Source: Tetmemena sp. SeJ-2015
Taxonomy: Eukaryota > Ciliophora > Spirotrichea > Sporadotrichida > Oxytrichidae
DNA: 64,000 nucleotides
Reading direction: 5' to 3'
NCBI GenBank assembly: GCA_027382625.1
Contig: JAJKFJ010021154.1
Coordinates: 80,540 to 144,539, forward strand
In this document: in pieces, positions 45,755 through 59,354 of the stretch
Layout of the letters: each line of letters begins with the position of its first letter
Numbering within the stretch: the stretch's first letter is position 1
Program-made: the position numbers and the translations under genes
The notes under the pieces: generated by a model
What the model was told of the DNA's origin: nothing
Database searches by the model: none
What the model saw: only the letters and a program-made list of their open reading frames with translations

Positions 45755-47400
45755 ATTAGCTCTATCATACCTGTCAACTGATTAATTTCTAATTGAAATT
45801 TAAAATTAATAGCCAAAATTTGTTCTACTCCTAACTCTAATTTATCAACTGGTAGAAAAGTGCATACGGTGTTCAAGCCATCCATTAACTTGGAAATGTG
45901 ATTTGTGCAAGATAATGAAATTAAAATTATCATTTAAATTCGTCTGCAGATGATTGTAAAGAATTTCAAATTCCATTTCTGTAAAGAAACTTTTGCATTG
46001 CTAGCAAATCTCGAATATAGCTTTTTAAGCTTCATCTGCAAGTTCTTTAAAAATAATTTATGAGTTTGAGCATAAATATTTAGGAGGTCTATTGTTGATT
46101 TGATTTAATATGGGATGCTCTGAAATTGTTCTGAACTCTGTAAGATGCTCATATATTGAAAGGTTAAATCATAACACTCAGGTGAGGAAGGGTTACTATA
46201 TTTTTAATGCTTACAATTTGGAAAAAATAGTTGTATCTAAGTTTTTTTTTAAAGAATAATTTTAATATTCATTCTGGAGCTTCTGATAGAGAGCCTATGC
46301 ACCTATAAATTATAGATTAAAAAGTTACTCTGCGATCAATCAAATTAAAATTATGACAAGATGACAATATGTTGTATTGGGAAACAACAGTTTTCTGATC
46401 AAAATTGCAGTTTAATATATTTTTATTTCATTAGACAATAAATGATTAAATTGGGCAAAAATATATTTAATCATCTGCTACACAAAATATTCCTCAATTA
46501 AAAAAAATATTTTATGAAATAATTTTATAAAAATGCTGCAAATTTAATAAAAACAATCTATTAATTTTTATCCTTGAATACTAAAAGAATATCAAACGCA
46601 TCTCACTTATTTTTTAAAGCTTAGAATTTGGCTTTCATCGCTGCAAGTCTCTCATTGAGATCTTGGTTGGTTGCTCCTTGACCAAAATCACCGGCTGATC
46701 CTGCTCCAATGCTTGAGTTCATTTGATTGAACTAGGGGTGTCCCATGCCGATTCTGTTGCCATCATTTGGATTCTAGTGGAAGCCTCCGCCCATAGTGCT
46801 GCTCATTTACTGCAGATTATTGCCTCCTTCTCTCTTGGTTATTAGTGACTTCTTGTTGATCTCATGCCACTTTTGCGACAAACTAGTGTTCATTGCGCTG
46901 AATGAGGTATTCAAATTGTGGGTCTGCTGCCCCTGCCCAATCAATGATCCAGTAGGCTGCATTCTGTTGTTAGTGGTCTCAGCTCCACTTCTCATGTTGT
47001 TTCTTTGCTTGATGCTGGCCAGCTTGCTTTGATACTCACTGATTCTATTTGAAGAACCTGGGTTGCTGTGTTATTGAGTGAGCTTCAGCTCTACTTGATC
47101 GTTCTAGCTTTCAGAGTCACTCGTCCTTTGAAGATTCTTTTGACTGTTAAAGTCATCCATACCTTTATCAGTATACAAAAACATTAGGCTTATATAGAAG
47201 CTTACTCATATTCTGTCTGTGTTTCTCCAAGTTAGTGATGATAAAGATAATCAATCATTCGATCTGTGGATTAGCATCCAAGAATCTTTATGGCGAATTT
47301 CTCAGGGTTTCTGAGCTCCTCAACAATCATCTTAATCTCTTAGTCTGTATTAGAGGATGCAGACATGGTATTGCTTGTACCTTGCGATTGAAGGGATCTC
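45755..47400. repeat. Segmental duplication, copy A
   Basis: Similar in order and orientation to 58.02-60.77 kb. Shared landmarks are TACCTGTCAACTGATTA at the start, CATTTCCAAGTTAATGGA, ATATTCCTCAATTAA and CTTTCATCGC in the TOG 3' end. Copy A lacks about 440 bp present in copy B (near 46.14 kb) and the ubiquitin-like insert. It spans a protein-coding remnant and the 3' end of the TOG gene. Confidence 0.8.
45760..46470 (-). pseudogene. Truncated copy of an unknown protein gene (C-x2-C motif)
   Basis: Minus-strand reading KELADEAQKAIFEICQQCKS then FFTEMEFEILYNHLQTN is shared with copy B (KELADQAYKAIFEICQQCKS). A conserved block HISKLMDGLNTVCTFLPVDKL follows in another frame. Relative to copy B about 440 bp of the middle are missing and no start is seen, so this looks like a deleted pseudogene. 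The two copies do conserve protein better than silent sites in places, so an unprocessed germline gene is possible. The family is unknown. Confidence 0.45.
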
Positions 47401-50400
47401 AAGATGATTTAAATCTTATCTACATAACATTAATGCTTTTTCCTGCTATCCATGACACTAGATAACTCTGTAGGCCTCCCAAATGCTTTCCCTCTTCAAT
47501 TTGACGAGCTCGTTTGTAACAGTCTTCACGATTCTGATTCCCATTTCATCATTCTGAGTCTTGTTATCATGATTGATTACCACCAAATACTCATGAATGG
47601 CTAGCAGGATTTTCTCCATATCCAATTTATCAATCAACTTTTCCAAAATTTTGCTCAACTTACTTATTTAATTCAGTTACTCTTTCCTTGAAAGATTTGA
47701 TGATGAGATTGGAAGTTTGGGTAATAAGCTATAGTCCTTGTATTTCCTGAGAAGGTTGAAAAGAACACAGAAGATGTAGGTGTGGTTGCAGTTTTCTAAA
47801 AGTCTTAGCATGGAAGAGTTTAGATTCTTCAGAATTAGTAATAAGAGCTTGTTATCACCTAGTTTGTCTAAGTTCTCAATTAGGAGTCTTTGAAAAATGG
47901 ACTTAATTAACTTCTTTCATGATCTCCTTGCAAGAGCATGTTTTAAGAGAGAGTATTTACTTTCCATATTTTGCAAATCTGAGAGGAATATCCTCAATAC
48001 TTTTGTCAAAAATGTCATTAAGGACATGGGTATATGCGCTGATCAAATCTCCAGCAGTTCTAAGAAGTACAGGTTTGTGTTTTTCTAAATCGCTGATGAG
48101 CTCATTTAGTGACACAAGTGAATCTACTCTTCTTGAGAGATCGGCATACTTCAGCTGATGAATATGCTTAGTGATATCATCTTGACTTGATTTTTTATTG
48201 CTTAGTTGTGAATCTACTGCTGCTGTTATGATGGGGTAGATAGTCTCATCTAAGGATTGGAAAATGCGTCTGAGTTTCTATCTAGCTAGCTTAAATTCAT
48301 CTAAAGATTATTATCCGAAGGTCTTTAAGTCTAAGGAATAGCTTTAATTTCTATTTGACTATCAGGGTGTACTGGTAACTTTTTACTAAGAATATTAAAA
48401 TCACCTTCATCGTTACTTCTATTTGAGGAGTTAAATTGATTCATAGATCTTGCTCTCCGTCCAAAAAATAAGTGGCTGATTGTTTTCCCATTTCATTGGT
48501 TTGCTATCATATATTTAAATCCAATGTTAGAAGTAGCTTTTAATCGAGAATGAAACTCAAGCAGATATTATCATCGATTATTTTGTAGATCTCTCCTAGG
48601 AATTTAAGAGCATTTTCTCTTATATTCTTGTCTGAGTGATCTGCCATCTTGGCAACTACCTTCAATTTAAAATATTGATATGAAAGGATAATTAACTTTT
48701 ATGCAGCTCTTCAATTCTTTCTCATTGCAAAAATCAACACCGAATCTTAGAACGAATTCTGCGAGCTCATCCAAGCATTCAGCTTAGGCTCTTAGATTCT
48801 TTGAGTTCAAGCCATACTGCACAACAAGTTGATTCTTCAAATTAGAGATGAATGTTGTTTATACCTGTCTTCTCGCACAATAAAGGATATATCACTAGTG
48901 CCTCAAATTCCTATAATTGATATTCAATCTGCATGGTAACCTATATTTTATATTGTAAAGAAAAAAAGGCTTCCTAATTATCCTTACAAAAAGTATTTCT
49001 GATAATATAACATTGTAAATTCGTACATTGTTTTATAGCATTTGGTTAATTTTGATTGATAAAATTCATTGCATAAAACAATCAGAACTTTAAAATATCG
49101 ATTCCATTTGAAGATAAGATCGAGAATTTCAGTAAGTGCCTCACTTTATAATTTATATCGCATAAATAAGAGGATCCTATCGCTTGAGATGTACTTTGCT
49201 TTAGTCTCTCTACTTGCTCTCCCTTGATATCTTCAAGTTAGAACTTTGTTTTTCTATCATACTCAGCTCTTCTCTCTTTGAAGCCAAAGTTCACATTAAA
49301 AGTCTCCTGAACTTACTCCTCTGGTTATTTGAATGAAGTGATAGTTTGAGATAGATGCCATTTAATGCAATTAAGATGATGGGATCCTACTTTCTGCTTT
49401 ATTCTCTCAAGAATAGGCTTGATAATAATATATTGACTAGAAAGGAGCGAAACCTGTGTGAGGCATCACATAAGATATAACTTCCTCAGCCAAATTTCTA
49501 ACCCTGAATATTATCTCATTTCAGAAGTCTTGATTGAGTCCTTATTCTTGATTAGCCATTTTAATCCCTCAGTTCTCAGTTCTGGATTTTCAGAAGTAAG
49601 CAGACAAAATTATGCAATCACTTCTGCACCTACATGCTCAGCCCACTTGTCCATACAAGACAGAGCGTCTCCTCTCACAAGGGTTTGCTTATCTGCAAGA
49701 GTTGCAAGCATGCCTGGTAGAACTTTCTTCTGGAATTATTTAGCTGTTGCTCCTAAGGCTTTATTAAGTTTTATAATGCTTTGTTTGGGTCTGTCATTCT
49801 TTACTTAATGCTATCCATCAGTTCATTGAATTGTCGTCATCATATGTTTGCATCCTTGAGTATTTGTTCTACTTATTTAAGTTAAAATGAGCATCATCTA
49901 AGAGAGCTGCCATACTAGCCGCTCCACCGGCAGCACCTTTCTTGCCTGGTGCAGCTTATTTTAACAAAAGTATTCTTCTCCTCTAAAATTCCTTTTCTGT
50001 TAGTATTCTCCTTTCTTGAAGGGAGTTACTTTGTTTAATTCATCCTCTATGAGTTTCATAGTGGATTCTTTAATGTCCTTCATTTTCTATTATTACATCT
50101 AAACAAGGCATAAGCTTGTGTTTTTATTACATATTAAAGCTATATTTCTTGCAATAAATAAATTAAGAGAGTATAACATGGAAAATTGGCTTAAAATCAT
50201 TTAAAACATCAATAAAGATTCATATAATTTTAAATTGTTAAAATCAAATAACAGTTTTTAAATGTTCTAACCTAGGGATTGGTATTATTTGCAGCTAAAA
50301 TGCCTATTAAAGAAATATGACATTGATTATAAGCATCAGCAATTTTATCAGTAACAAAAGGCATCATACAAGCAACAGCTCTCTTGTTAATTCTTTCACA

Positions 50401-53400
50401 GTTCTTTAATTTAATAGGAAAAGATTGATGCTCTCCTTAATTAAGTTGATATTGCTCTCTTTCCAATCCTTCATCTTCATCTTAATGAATTTCACCACAG
50501 CTTCAATAATTATCTATCTTAGCAATTAGAGAGGTTGCATTGGAATGATAGCCTGACTCAATTCTTAGAATGCTGGAGCTTTCTCATTCAAAGGAAAAAC
50601 TTTTCTACGATTTCTGATGGAAAAGCTTCAACCACCTTGGCTTCTGCCTCTCTAAATTTTTCTTCTTCTTAAATCTAAGGTCCAGTAGGTCCCTTGGAAG
50701 TTGTGGAAGCAGCGGCAGCTGGCTTAGATGCAGCTGAAACTAAACATTTCACTTCAGGTGGTTTAAAAGAATCATCGTTCATTATCACATCACCCCCGTC
50801 GTCTTTCTTCTCTTCTTCAAAAATTAATTAAAAAAATCTTCATACATTTATAGTTATATTTAAAGCAGGAATCAACTCTTTGCAACTTAAAGATAAATCC
50901 TTAAACCTTTAGCAAGGTTTCCACAAACTTTCACTTAAAAAATAAGTTATAGTATTTGAATCAGCGATAAGTTTCTTGATGATTTTGACAAGCCCTGAAA
51001 AATCTCTAAATATTTTTGACTCCATAATTGCTGACCAATGTATTCAAAGCTATCAAAGCACTTTGATGAACCTATAGAGTGAATTGATAAAGGGAAATAA
51101 GTTTTACCTTTGCAACCTTAGAACTTAGTCCTTCTGAAATTACTTCAACAGACTCTTCAAAAGCCTTTAGTTAATGTTTTACTGAATAGCTCAATACTCT
51201 TCGTCTTGAAATATTCTTCATATCATCTTTTCTATCAGAACTCTGATTATGTCATTTTAGGCAGCAGCAACTTACAAACAATTACTATTGATATAAAATA
51301 ATTTGAAATATGATTTTAAAATAAGAAGACGGAAATTATTTCCATTTAAATGATAGTCATACTGAATTGTTATTCAAGTATCTTCGGAAGATTAGTTGAA
51401 TGAATTCATTCAAGATATTTTTATAAATTAAATCCTTTGTACAACTAATTCTTAAATTTTTTTTTAAAGCTATAAAGCTAAAATTCTTCGAACTTTTTAG
51501 CATTAAATATTTTATTTGATGTTCTTATCAATTTACATTTATAATGAAGACCTCAAGAGCATCAAAAATATAAATTGAGATTATATTATTATTATTATTC
51601 ACTCATTCTATTTAAATATTATTATGCTCCATACCTTTAGTATCCTCTACAAAAAAATAAAAGTGATGATAAAGTTTTGGAAGGTCTTAGAGCACTCTTG
51701 AAGATACTCCTTCAGTTCAATCTGATATCATTATAAAAATAGAATCTTTACAGTTTGGGAATAGCACTCTCGAATTTCTCAATTGTGCAATAAATTTAAA
51801 TCCATCTGTAGATGTGATTGTCCTGCAATAATCATTTTTGCTAAACTTCAGTAAGCATTTGATGATCCATTCTAATTATTTAAAGATAGAATTAGTTCAC
51901 CTTCCTTGTTATTAACTAGAAATTTAAGAGATTGAGATATTTAGAGTCTTGTGAGTAACTGTTCTGCGAGATCAAAGATCTTCTCCTCACTAACTTCTTC
52001 TTTGAAGGAAGGTTTTAAGGACTATTGTTATGAAGTATTTTGCAAATTCGAATTTTAATAACTTAAGAACTAATCATCTTGAGCCTTTGAGAGCTAAGGA
52101 TCTAGTCCAAAGTTGTCATTGGCCAACATTCTGAGATCTTCATCATCGTCATCATCATACAACATCTAGTTTTAGTTGTAATAATTCTTGTCTTATTATC
52201 TTATTATGAGCTAAAAAGTTATCTTAAAAGTTAAAACAAATTGGAATGGCTTTTTATCCAATTTTCGAGGCCATATTGCTATGACTATCAGAATAAGGTG
52301 TAACTTGTTTGTCTCCTAATTGGAAACCATTTTTCTGGGATCTTAGAATGTTGTTCTCTTAGGACCTTCATCGTTTTATCCTTAAGCGTATATAATCTTG
52401 CTAGATCCTACTTAGGTGGCTACTATTGAGGTTGTTAGAATCCTTTAGAAAGCTACAAACCGCTTCTTGGAGTGGCTGGATGGAATAAATTTGCTGAATA
52501 GACTTCTTCAATCCAATTTAAAATTAGCTTTTAGCTCTCTGTTTTATTGCTATTGCTTTGGAGATTGATCCCTAGCTGCATTGAAGTTTTATGAGGAACT
52601 TGAGGGAGCAAGTGAGCTGCCAGCATTAGGCTTAAGTTTCTTAAATCTCTACTCTCAAGAGTCCTTGCACTTTTGGAGTGACCTCACCTATTGACCTCCA
52701 GATATTATCGCTAATCATTAATTGAAAGATAAGTTGATAGCTTCTTCTTGAATCGAAGAGAGGATAGATCATTTTAACTAGAATTTTAACCTTATCCTTC
52801 AGGATGTTGTTGTTTATGATGATGATGGAGTTAATGTATAGTTTTAATCTGCTCCAGGTGAAGGAAAATCTAGCTAAATAAGTCGAAAACCTTAAGCATG
52901 AATTGAGTATTGCTGCTATCTTGTAGCTTAACCAAAGCCCATTTGAAATACATTGCAGCCTCACTCTGGTTAGTCATCAGGTTTGTGAATGCATTTATGC
53001 ATTCAAGATGTAGCTTGAAAATCATTAGAGTACATCTTAGCGCAGAAAGAGGATTCATATCTCTTTAAATTTTCTAAAGTTTGAGATAGCCCCTTTAGTT
53101 TAGGGCCATCCTTTTACTCGGATTTCTGGGATTGCTATAACCCTGATTTCCCAACAGGAGTCTAGTTTTCCTTTTTCTTAGCTAGCATGCTCTGATTAAG
53201 TTAAGTTCCAGGGGTTAGACTTTGGTTTAAGTTCTACTATTATGGAGGCTTGTTAGAGGCATCATTTGATGCTGCTAATCCTTGAGCCTTTGGCTTGACT
53301 TGAGGTTTAGCACTTGCTGCCTTGAGAGTGGGCTGAGCTGGAGGTTAGTTTTACTTCTAAGCTTGCTGAGCAGGTTATGCACTTTATAAATTGATAATTG

Positions 53401-56400
53401 CAGACAGATATAAAATTCTGATCTTAATTTTCGCAATAGCTTGGAGCTGTTGGAGCTCCTGAAGAATTCATCATTTGATCTTGCACAGAATTAGTGGCTC
53501 CTACTTTCATATGAATATTGATAGTACTCTACACTGCTGGCAATAAGTCAGCAGTTGCTGCCTAGAAAGGATTTACAAATTTCTAATGGCAGGCGTTTTA
53601 TCAGATTAGCATGAGACCAAAGCCTTGATATATTCTCTCATTTCAGAGATAAGGAGATAAGTTTTAAAAGGAAATAATAATTAAAACAATCCGAGGTCAA
53701 AATTTATTTTAGCTAATGGATTAAGTCCTTTAATAAGCAAAACATAATTGTCGAACTATTTAGTATTTAAATAGATAATTTAGAAAATAATTACAAAGTA
53801 AGCATAGGAGCCATATTGTTAATGATCACTTTAATAATTATATTAAGGCTTCAGATAAAGTTCCTAGCAGTTATATGTACACTTTTAAAACTGCTTTATA
53901 AAATCTCGTTCATTGAGACCTACAGGCTAAATTCTCATGTTTTCATTTATTACATCTACTTAACTAGCTCCTTTAGATCTTTCTTTCCAGTCGTTGTGTT
54001 TCATAGAAGCAATTAGTTTAGCATTGATGAGTTTAGAAATATCTGCACGTGGAATAGCATCATGATAATATTTCATTAAGCTTATTGCACTTAAGCAGCT
54101 GCTTCTCCCAGTATCTATACAAGATTTAGTGAATTTATAGTCCTTCAAAAAGTTTTTGATTGTATCTCCAGCATGCTGATAAATTATTGCAAACAAGAAA
54201 AATCCTTAAATGCCATAGTCGATAGATTCTTTGATTGCAATATTCATTACTCCGAATTCGTCAGTTAGTTTGATCAAGGTGTTGCATCCTTCTTTGATAA
54301 TGTTAGGGGCTTTGGCTTGAGAACAGTACTTTATAACTTGCATAGAAATGTATTTAGGAGTAACTAATTCAGATAGTTGAAGAAGAAGCTCAGAGACGTT
54401 GGCCATGTTCTTCGCATCAAAGAATTATTACTTTCACAGTTCTTTGAAATTTCTAGGAAAATCTATTGTTTCAATAAGATCAGGAGGAGATTGCATTCAT
54501 CGAATTTCTCATTCCACTTTGGCAGGTCAAACTTTCCAAGCTTTTTTCCTGCCTCTTCTTTACTCAAACCTGCTCCTACATCTTCTTCTAAGTTAAAATT
54601 AATGCAGCTGGTTTATTGCCGACCTCCGGCTTTCTGGGAGGAGGCTTTTTCACTTCAAAATATATCTCTTCTTCAACTACAACTGCAGGCTTCTTTTTAG
54701 CAGGTGGAACCTTCTTTTTTATTGGTGGAGGATTTCCAAAACCACCTCCTCCTCCGAAAGCATCCATGTCGTCAAGGTTGTCTAAATTGTAAGCCCCTCT
54801 CTTTATTGGCATTTCTTCGCCTTCAGCATAAGGTTCTGGGTTATTGCTATTTTTTCCACCTATAGGCTGATCATCAAAGCTTGCAGGAGGCTTAGACCCA
54901 CCATTGGCTACTCATCAAATTCCATCGCCTTGTTTTTGTTTCCTCCAATAGGCTGATCATCAAAACTACTGGCATTGTTATTGCTTCCGCTCATAGGTGT
55001 TCTAAGAATATTTTAATATCAAATCTTTCAATTATAAATCTTACTCTAACTTCTCTTCCTCTCTTTTTGGAGCAGGCTTCTTCGCTTCAGCAGGTTTCTT
55101 AGCAGTATTTGCTGCTGGTTTCTTTGGTAGTGGTGCTGGCTCAGGTGCCTTTTCTTTCTTTTCAGGTCTATCGTACTTGCTAGGCTTCACATTTTATGAA
55201 GACTCCATAACTTTGGCCACTTTTTGAGGGTTTAAATCTGACAAATATTTCGTCATAGCTGCCTCTCCGATTCTGCCTCTTAAGATACCCAGAGTAGAAA
55301 GTGCTGCATCTCTCACATCACTCTAAGGATCATCCGTTGCTTTGCTAAGTGTGGCTGATATATCGTTGGAAATTCTCTGGAGAACGTCGATGTAGGTTTC
55401 CTGAATAGCTTTCTCAATAAAGTTGCAAACATTTTTCTTGACAGAGGGAGCTTTGTCAGTTAGCCCAACCAAAAGTTCTTAGATTATCACCTCAAGATTT
55501 GTGCACAGCAAGAAGCTTGAAAGGACAGCATGAGTATCTTCAATCACTTAAGGCTTTTTCTCCCTAAACTTGGCTAGTAAAGCATAATCATCTATATAAC
55601 TCTTTGCAACTTGGTTCGAAGTCTTTCCTTAGACCTCATTCCACATTTCACTGCAAGTTAAGAGACTACAGTATTTTCGATATTAAAAATCTCCACCTCT
55701 TATCTTAGGTACGTTTGAATCATTCAGTAGAGAATCTAGTTCAACCTATTAAATATGAAATTAAACTTTTTGAGAGCCCATGTAGAAGCAGCGGCGATTT
55801 TTTCCTCAAATTCAGCTGAACCATATTTTGGCAAAAGATCCACAGCATCTACTAGATCGTAGACATCTGAGCCCTTAGCTTCTTCCTCTTGTTTGATGAT
55901 TTCATCTAAAGCGGCATCTTTCATTTTTTCTTTCTCGGCCCTAGTAAGTCTAAGCTTTGGCTTTGGCTGCTCTTTGATTATAGCATATTCTTTGTCCAAT
56001 TCATCCTAAGCAATAAATTTTAGTCTGAAATAAATGCGAGGAGTAGAATGGTATACTTCAATAATTATTATCATAAGAAGTGCTTATTAGATTCTATACT
56101 TACCAGCTATTGCTTTTTGAGTCCCTTAGTAAGTTCTTTTAAAGCATCTCCGAGGAACTTATAGGTTTCCTTGTAGAAATTCATAGCTTCAGATCTGGTG
56201 GCTGGTGTTGACGAGCCTGCCAAGATTTCCACCAGAGGCAAGAAGGTCTTGAATTTGTACTTTTTAACTCCTCATAATTTTCCAAAAGCCTCCGTGGCTT
56301 CGAAGAGTAAACTGAATTTAAATATAGGTTTGAACTTATGAATTTAACAAATAGAGATCAAAATTTAAAGGCTTTAAATCAGAGAGAATTCTAGTTTCTC

Positions 56401-57232
56401 ACAATTTTATAAATTGAAAATTATTTTAATAAACATGAGACTTTTACTTTTTTATATGAATTTTAAACTCAGAACTTCAATTGCCTTAAATGCAAAGAGT
56501 TTATATAATTTTTGGCATTAAATATATGTTATTTCAAATGTTGATTAGTAAGAATAATCAGAGAAAAAAGTTCTCGTTTTAATTTTACTATTAAACAATA
56601 TAATTTAATACTTAATTCATCTTTTTTAATTAATTTATGAACTGTATTGTTCTTGATAGATGCTTTAGAATGAATTATACACTTTTCTATCCTAAATTTT
56701 AGCAGCAACTAGTCTTGAATCAGCTCTACTATACATCCTAATCAATTAAATTATGAAATAAGATTTATTAAATTTTAGAAATTCATTTTTATATTTAAAA
56801 ATTACTAAAACTTTGGATTCCATTTGACAATTTTTTCATTATTTCTTTAGCTTTTGTAAGATTTTGATTAAGTCAAATTACTGAAAGATTGCGACTTATA
56901 ATGAATATTGTTTCTTTGAGCATCAAGTACCTTTTAAATAAAAGATAATGATTTCGAGTGAAGTTGGATGAGGGTCGCTTAGATACTTTTTCCACATATC
57001 AGAGTGATCTCTAAAGACCTAGTTTTGAGGGCCGTCTGCCTCTCTGAACATTAGCGCTATTTGATCGAAGCCGCTCACTCTCAGTGCCCAATTTAAAATA
57101 ACAATTTTTGTGGACAACCTTCTCTGACAAACTTAAGTTCTTATCGTCAATTTAATTTGCATTTGAGGAGGCATATTCTTCAGGCTAAGGTTTTGCTTCA
57201 CCTCCACCTCCTCCCACGGGTAAGTCGTCCAT
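46603..57232 (-). CDS. XMAP215/Dis1-family TOG-domain microtubule polymerase
   Basis: ATG 57230-57232 opens MDDLPVGGGGGEAKPQPEEY. LSLSEKVVHKNWALRVSGFD then begins TOG1, matching the 'HK.WK.R..GYE.A' start of the family. HEAT-type helices continue through 55-56 kb (LPLVEILAGSSTPATRSEAM). A Gly/Pro/Lys linker at 54.6-54.8 kb (FGNPPPIKKKVPPAKKKPAV) separates TOG modules; another TOG lies at 53.9-54.4 kb and more at 47-53 kb. The C-terminus ends NERLAAMKAKFQALKNK at TGA 46603-46605. This family binds tubulin and speeds plus-end growth. AT-rich blocks near 49.0, 50.2, 51.3-51.65, 53.7 and 56.3-56.9 kb are probably IESs or IES-bearing introns; a 13-bp IES (57089) is clear. I cannot exclude that the span holds two genes. 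Confidence 0.7.
51290..51655. other. AT-rich non-coding block inside the TOG gene
   Basis: About 360 bp with a much higher AT content than the flanking coding DNA and TGA in all minus-strand frames. It is a candidate long IES or intron; boundaries were not resolved. Confidence 0.4.
56310..56930. other. AT-rich non-coding block inside the TOG gene (larger)
   Basis: About 620 bp between two parts of TOG1 (HPTSLEIII and LLFEATEAFGKL). It starts after a GT donor-like GGTACTTG and ends at an ATTCAG acceptor-like site, but the frames do not match across it. An IES, or an intron holding an IES, is likely. Confidence 0.4.
57089..57107. other. IES, 13 bp, pointer AAATTG (sense)
   Basis: CAATTT at 57089-57094 and 57102-57107 on the plus strand. 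Removal joins EKVVHKNWALRVSGFDQIAL at the start of TOG1. Confidence 0.85.
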
Positions 57233-58020
57233 TTACTTTTGTGTATAGTTTGAGTAATATTTTGAAATTTAATTAAATTGCTATATTTTGAATTATATTC
57301 TTTAACTATTGGTGCTGGTGGTATCATTCTTCAAAAGGCTTTTAAAAATATAGATATATTTATGCACTTAGTAAAATATTTGATTTAAAGGATTGAATTT
57401 AATTGGGGAAAGTGACACATAATCGCTTATACCTTCAATAACATAAAATCACTGCTGCAAAATCTATAAAATACTTTAGATAATTATCTTGCAATTATAT
57501 GCACCATTTTTAAGAATAATTAATACGATTCATTGCTTAAAGAATTTCTCAATTTATCCAGCTATCTGGGGACTTACTATAGAGCAAATACTCTCTTTAG
57601 AAATAGCTTAATATAGAATCTCGAAATGATGCTAATCTATTTTCGGGAATATAACGTAATCATAGCGTTAATCAGTCAGGAATATTAAATTCTATAAATA
57701 ATATGAATAGATCATATCATAAAAATCTTAAATTCGTAAAAATGAACCACTTGAAAATTTTAAAAGCCAGAATATCTTAATTTTTGGCATTTCTAGCCGT
57801 TATTTTACACTATATATGTAACACTTTTCTTGAAAATTTGTTCATATTAAGAGGTGTGCACTTCCTCCCCCCCCCCCCAACTTTATCTTAATCATTGCCT
57901 AAAGAATTGAAACAAAGAGATATTTTTTATTTATTATAAAAAAATTATTTTTATAGTATTTAATTGCAGAACAACTTAATTGAACTTTAACATTTAAAAT
58001 TGATATTAGGTTGTAAAATT
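57233..58020. other. AT-rich intergenic with poly-C tract
   Basis: No coding signal. A run of 12 C lies at 57867-57878. It contains the upstream region of the TOG gene and ends where duplication copy B begins. Confidence 0.5.
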
Positions 58021-58029
58021 TGCTAAATC

Positions 58030-59150
58030 ATACCTGTCAACTGATTATTAACCAATGGGAAATTAATTAATCGCCAAAATTTGCTCTACTCCTTAACCTA
58101 ATTTATCAACTGGTAGCTAAGTGCAAACTGTGCTCAAGCCCTCCATTAACTTGGAAATGTGATCTTAAGCAAGACTTCCGAAATATAAATTATCTTTAAA
58201 ATTCGTTTGTAGATGATTATAAAGAGTTTGAAATTCTGTCTCTGTAAAAAAACTTTTGCACTGCTAGCAGATCTCAAAAATAGCTTTGTAAGCTTGGTCT
58301 GCAAGCTCTTTAAAAATAACTTTATGGGTTTACGCATAAAATATGAGAAGGTCTATCGCTGATTTGATTTAATGTGGGATGCACTGTAATTGTTCTGCAC
58401 TCTGCTCTAAGTATGAAATGCAGGATTTGGCAACATTAAAATAAATGACTTATTTAGAGATCTTTCAAAAGCATCCAGCAAGCTTTTAGTGGCAAAGATG
58501 CAACTTTCAAATACCATTAAATGCTCATGCCTCTTGTTTGCATGTCAATTTCTTCTTGCTCATCAATGGTTTGAGCCTGATTCAGAGTTTTCATGCATTG
58601 CTTCAGCAAGACGTGGAATATCTCCAGAAAAGGCTTGAGAATATTCAATGGCATAAAATGAGAGAGTGAGTTAGGAAATCTTGAGCTAAAACTGAATCAT
58701 CATCTTCAAGCATGGCATTTTATTGATTCTAAGTTTCCACTCTATTAGTGACTAGGTACTAGACAATCAGAATATGCAATTATAATTCATTGTAATGTGA
58801 TAAGATCTTGATAACCTTCAAGGATTTCTCTTGTGAGATGCTCTAATGTTGAAAAGGTTAAATCATAACACTCAGGTGCTACTTAAGCAGGGTTACTGAG
58901 AATCAAATTCAAAAATTTATCCACCTTAAAAATTTTGATCCTACTGCCCAAAAGAGAAAATTAATGAAGAAATCTCTGCTTAAAATTTGGAATAGGTTGT
59001 CTCTAAGTTGTTATTATTGAAAATTATTATTTGTTATTCTGGAGTTTTTGATAGAGAGCCTAAGCACCGATAAATTAATTCATTGTAGATTCAAAAGTTA
59101 CTCTGCTATCAACCTTGCTCAGTATAGTCAAGATGACAATATGTTGTACT
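58030..59150 (-). pseudogene. Unknown protein gene, fuller copy, disrupted
   Basis: Minus-strand readings include LNQAQTIDEQEEIDMQTRG, EHLMVFESCIFATKSLLDAF, KELADQAYKAIFEICQQCKS and DHISKLMEGLSTVCTQLPVD. Frames change several times and no clear start is visible. It is related to the shorter remnant at 45.76-46.47 kb. It could be a germline gene with IESs or a decaying copy. The C-x2-C and surrounding helices suggest a small zinc-binding or helical domain; I do not recognise a family. Confidence 0.4.
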
Positions 59151-59354
59151 GAGAAACAACAGTTTACTAATCAAACTGTAGTTCAAATATTCCTATTATT
59201 AAGAATACATAATTAAATTAGACAAAGATAGATACATTTAATCATGCTGCAATAAATATTCCTCAATTAAGAATATTTTATAAAATAATTTTCTTTTTAA
59301 AAAAAAGGCCCAAATTTAATAAAAAATAATCTCAATATTTTATATTTGAATACT

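Noticed and set aside
49458..49808. Plus-strand frame of 116 codons
   Set aside because: Antisense to TOG-gene helices; no independent support.
57867..57885. C12AA as a telomere
   Set aside because: Only one homopolymer and no repeated CCCCAAAA units.
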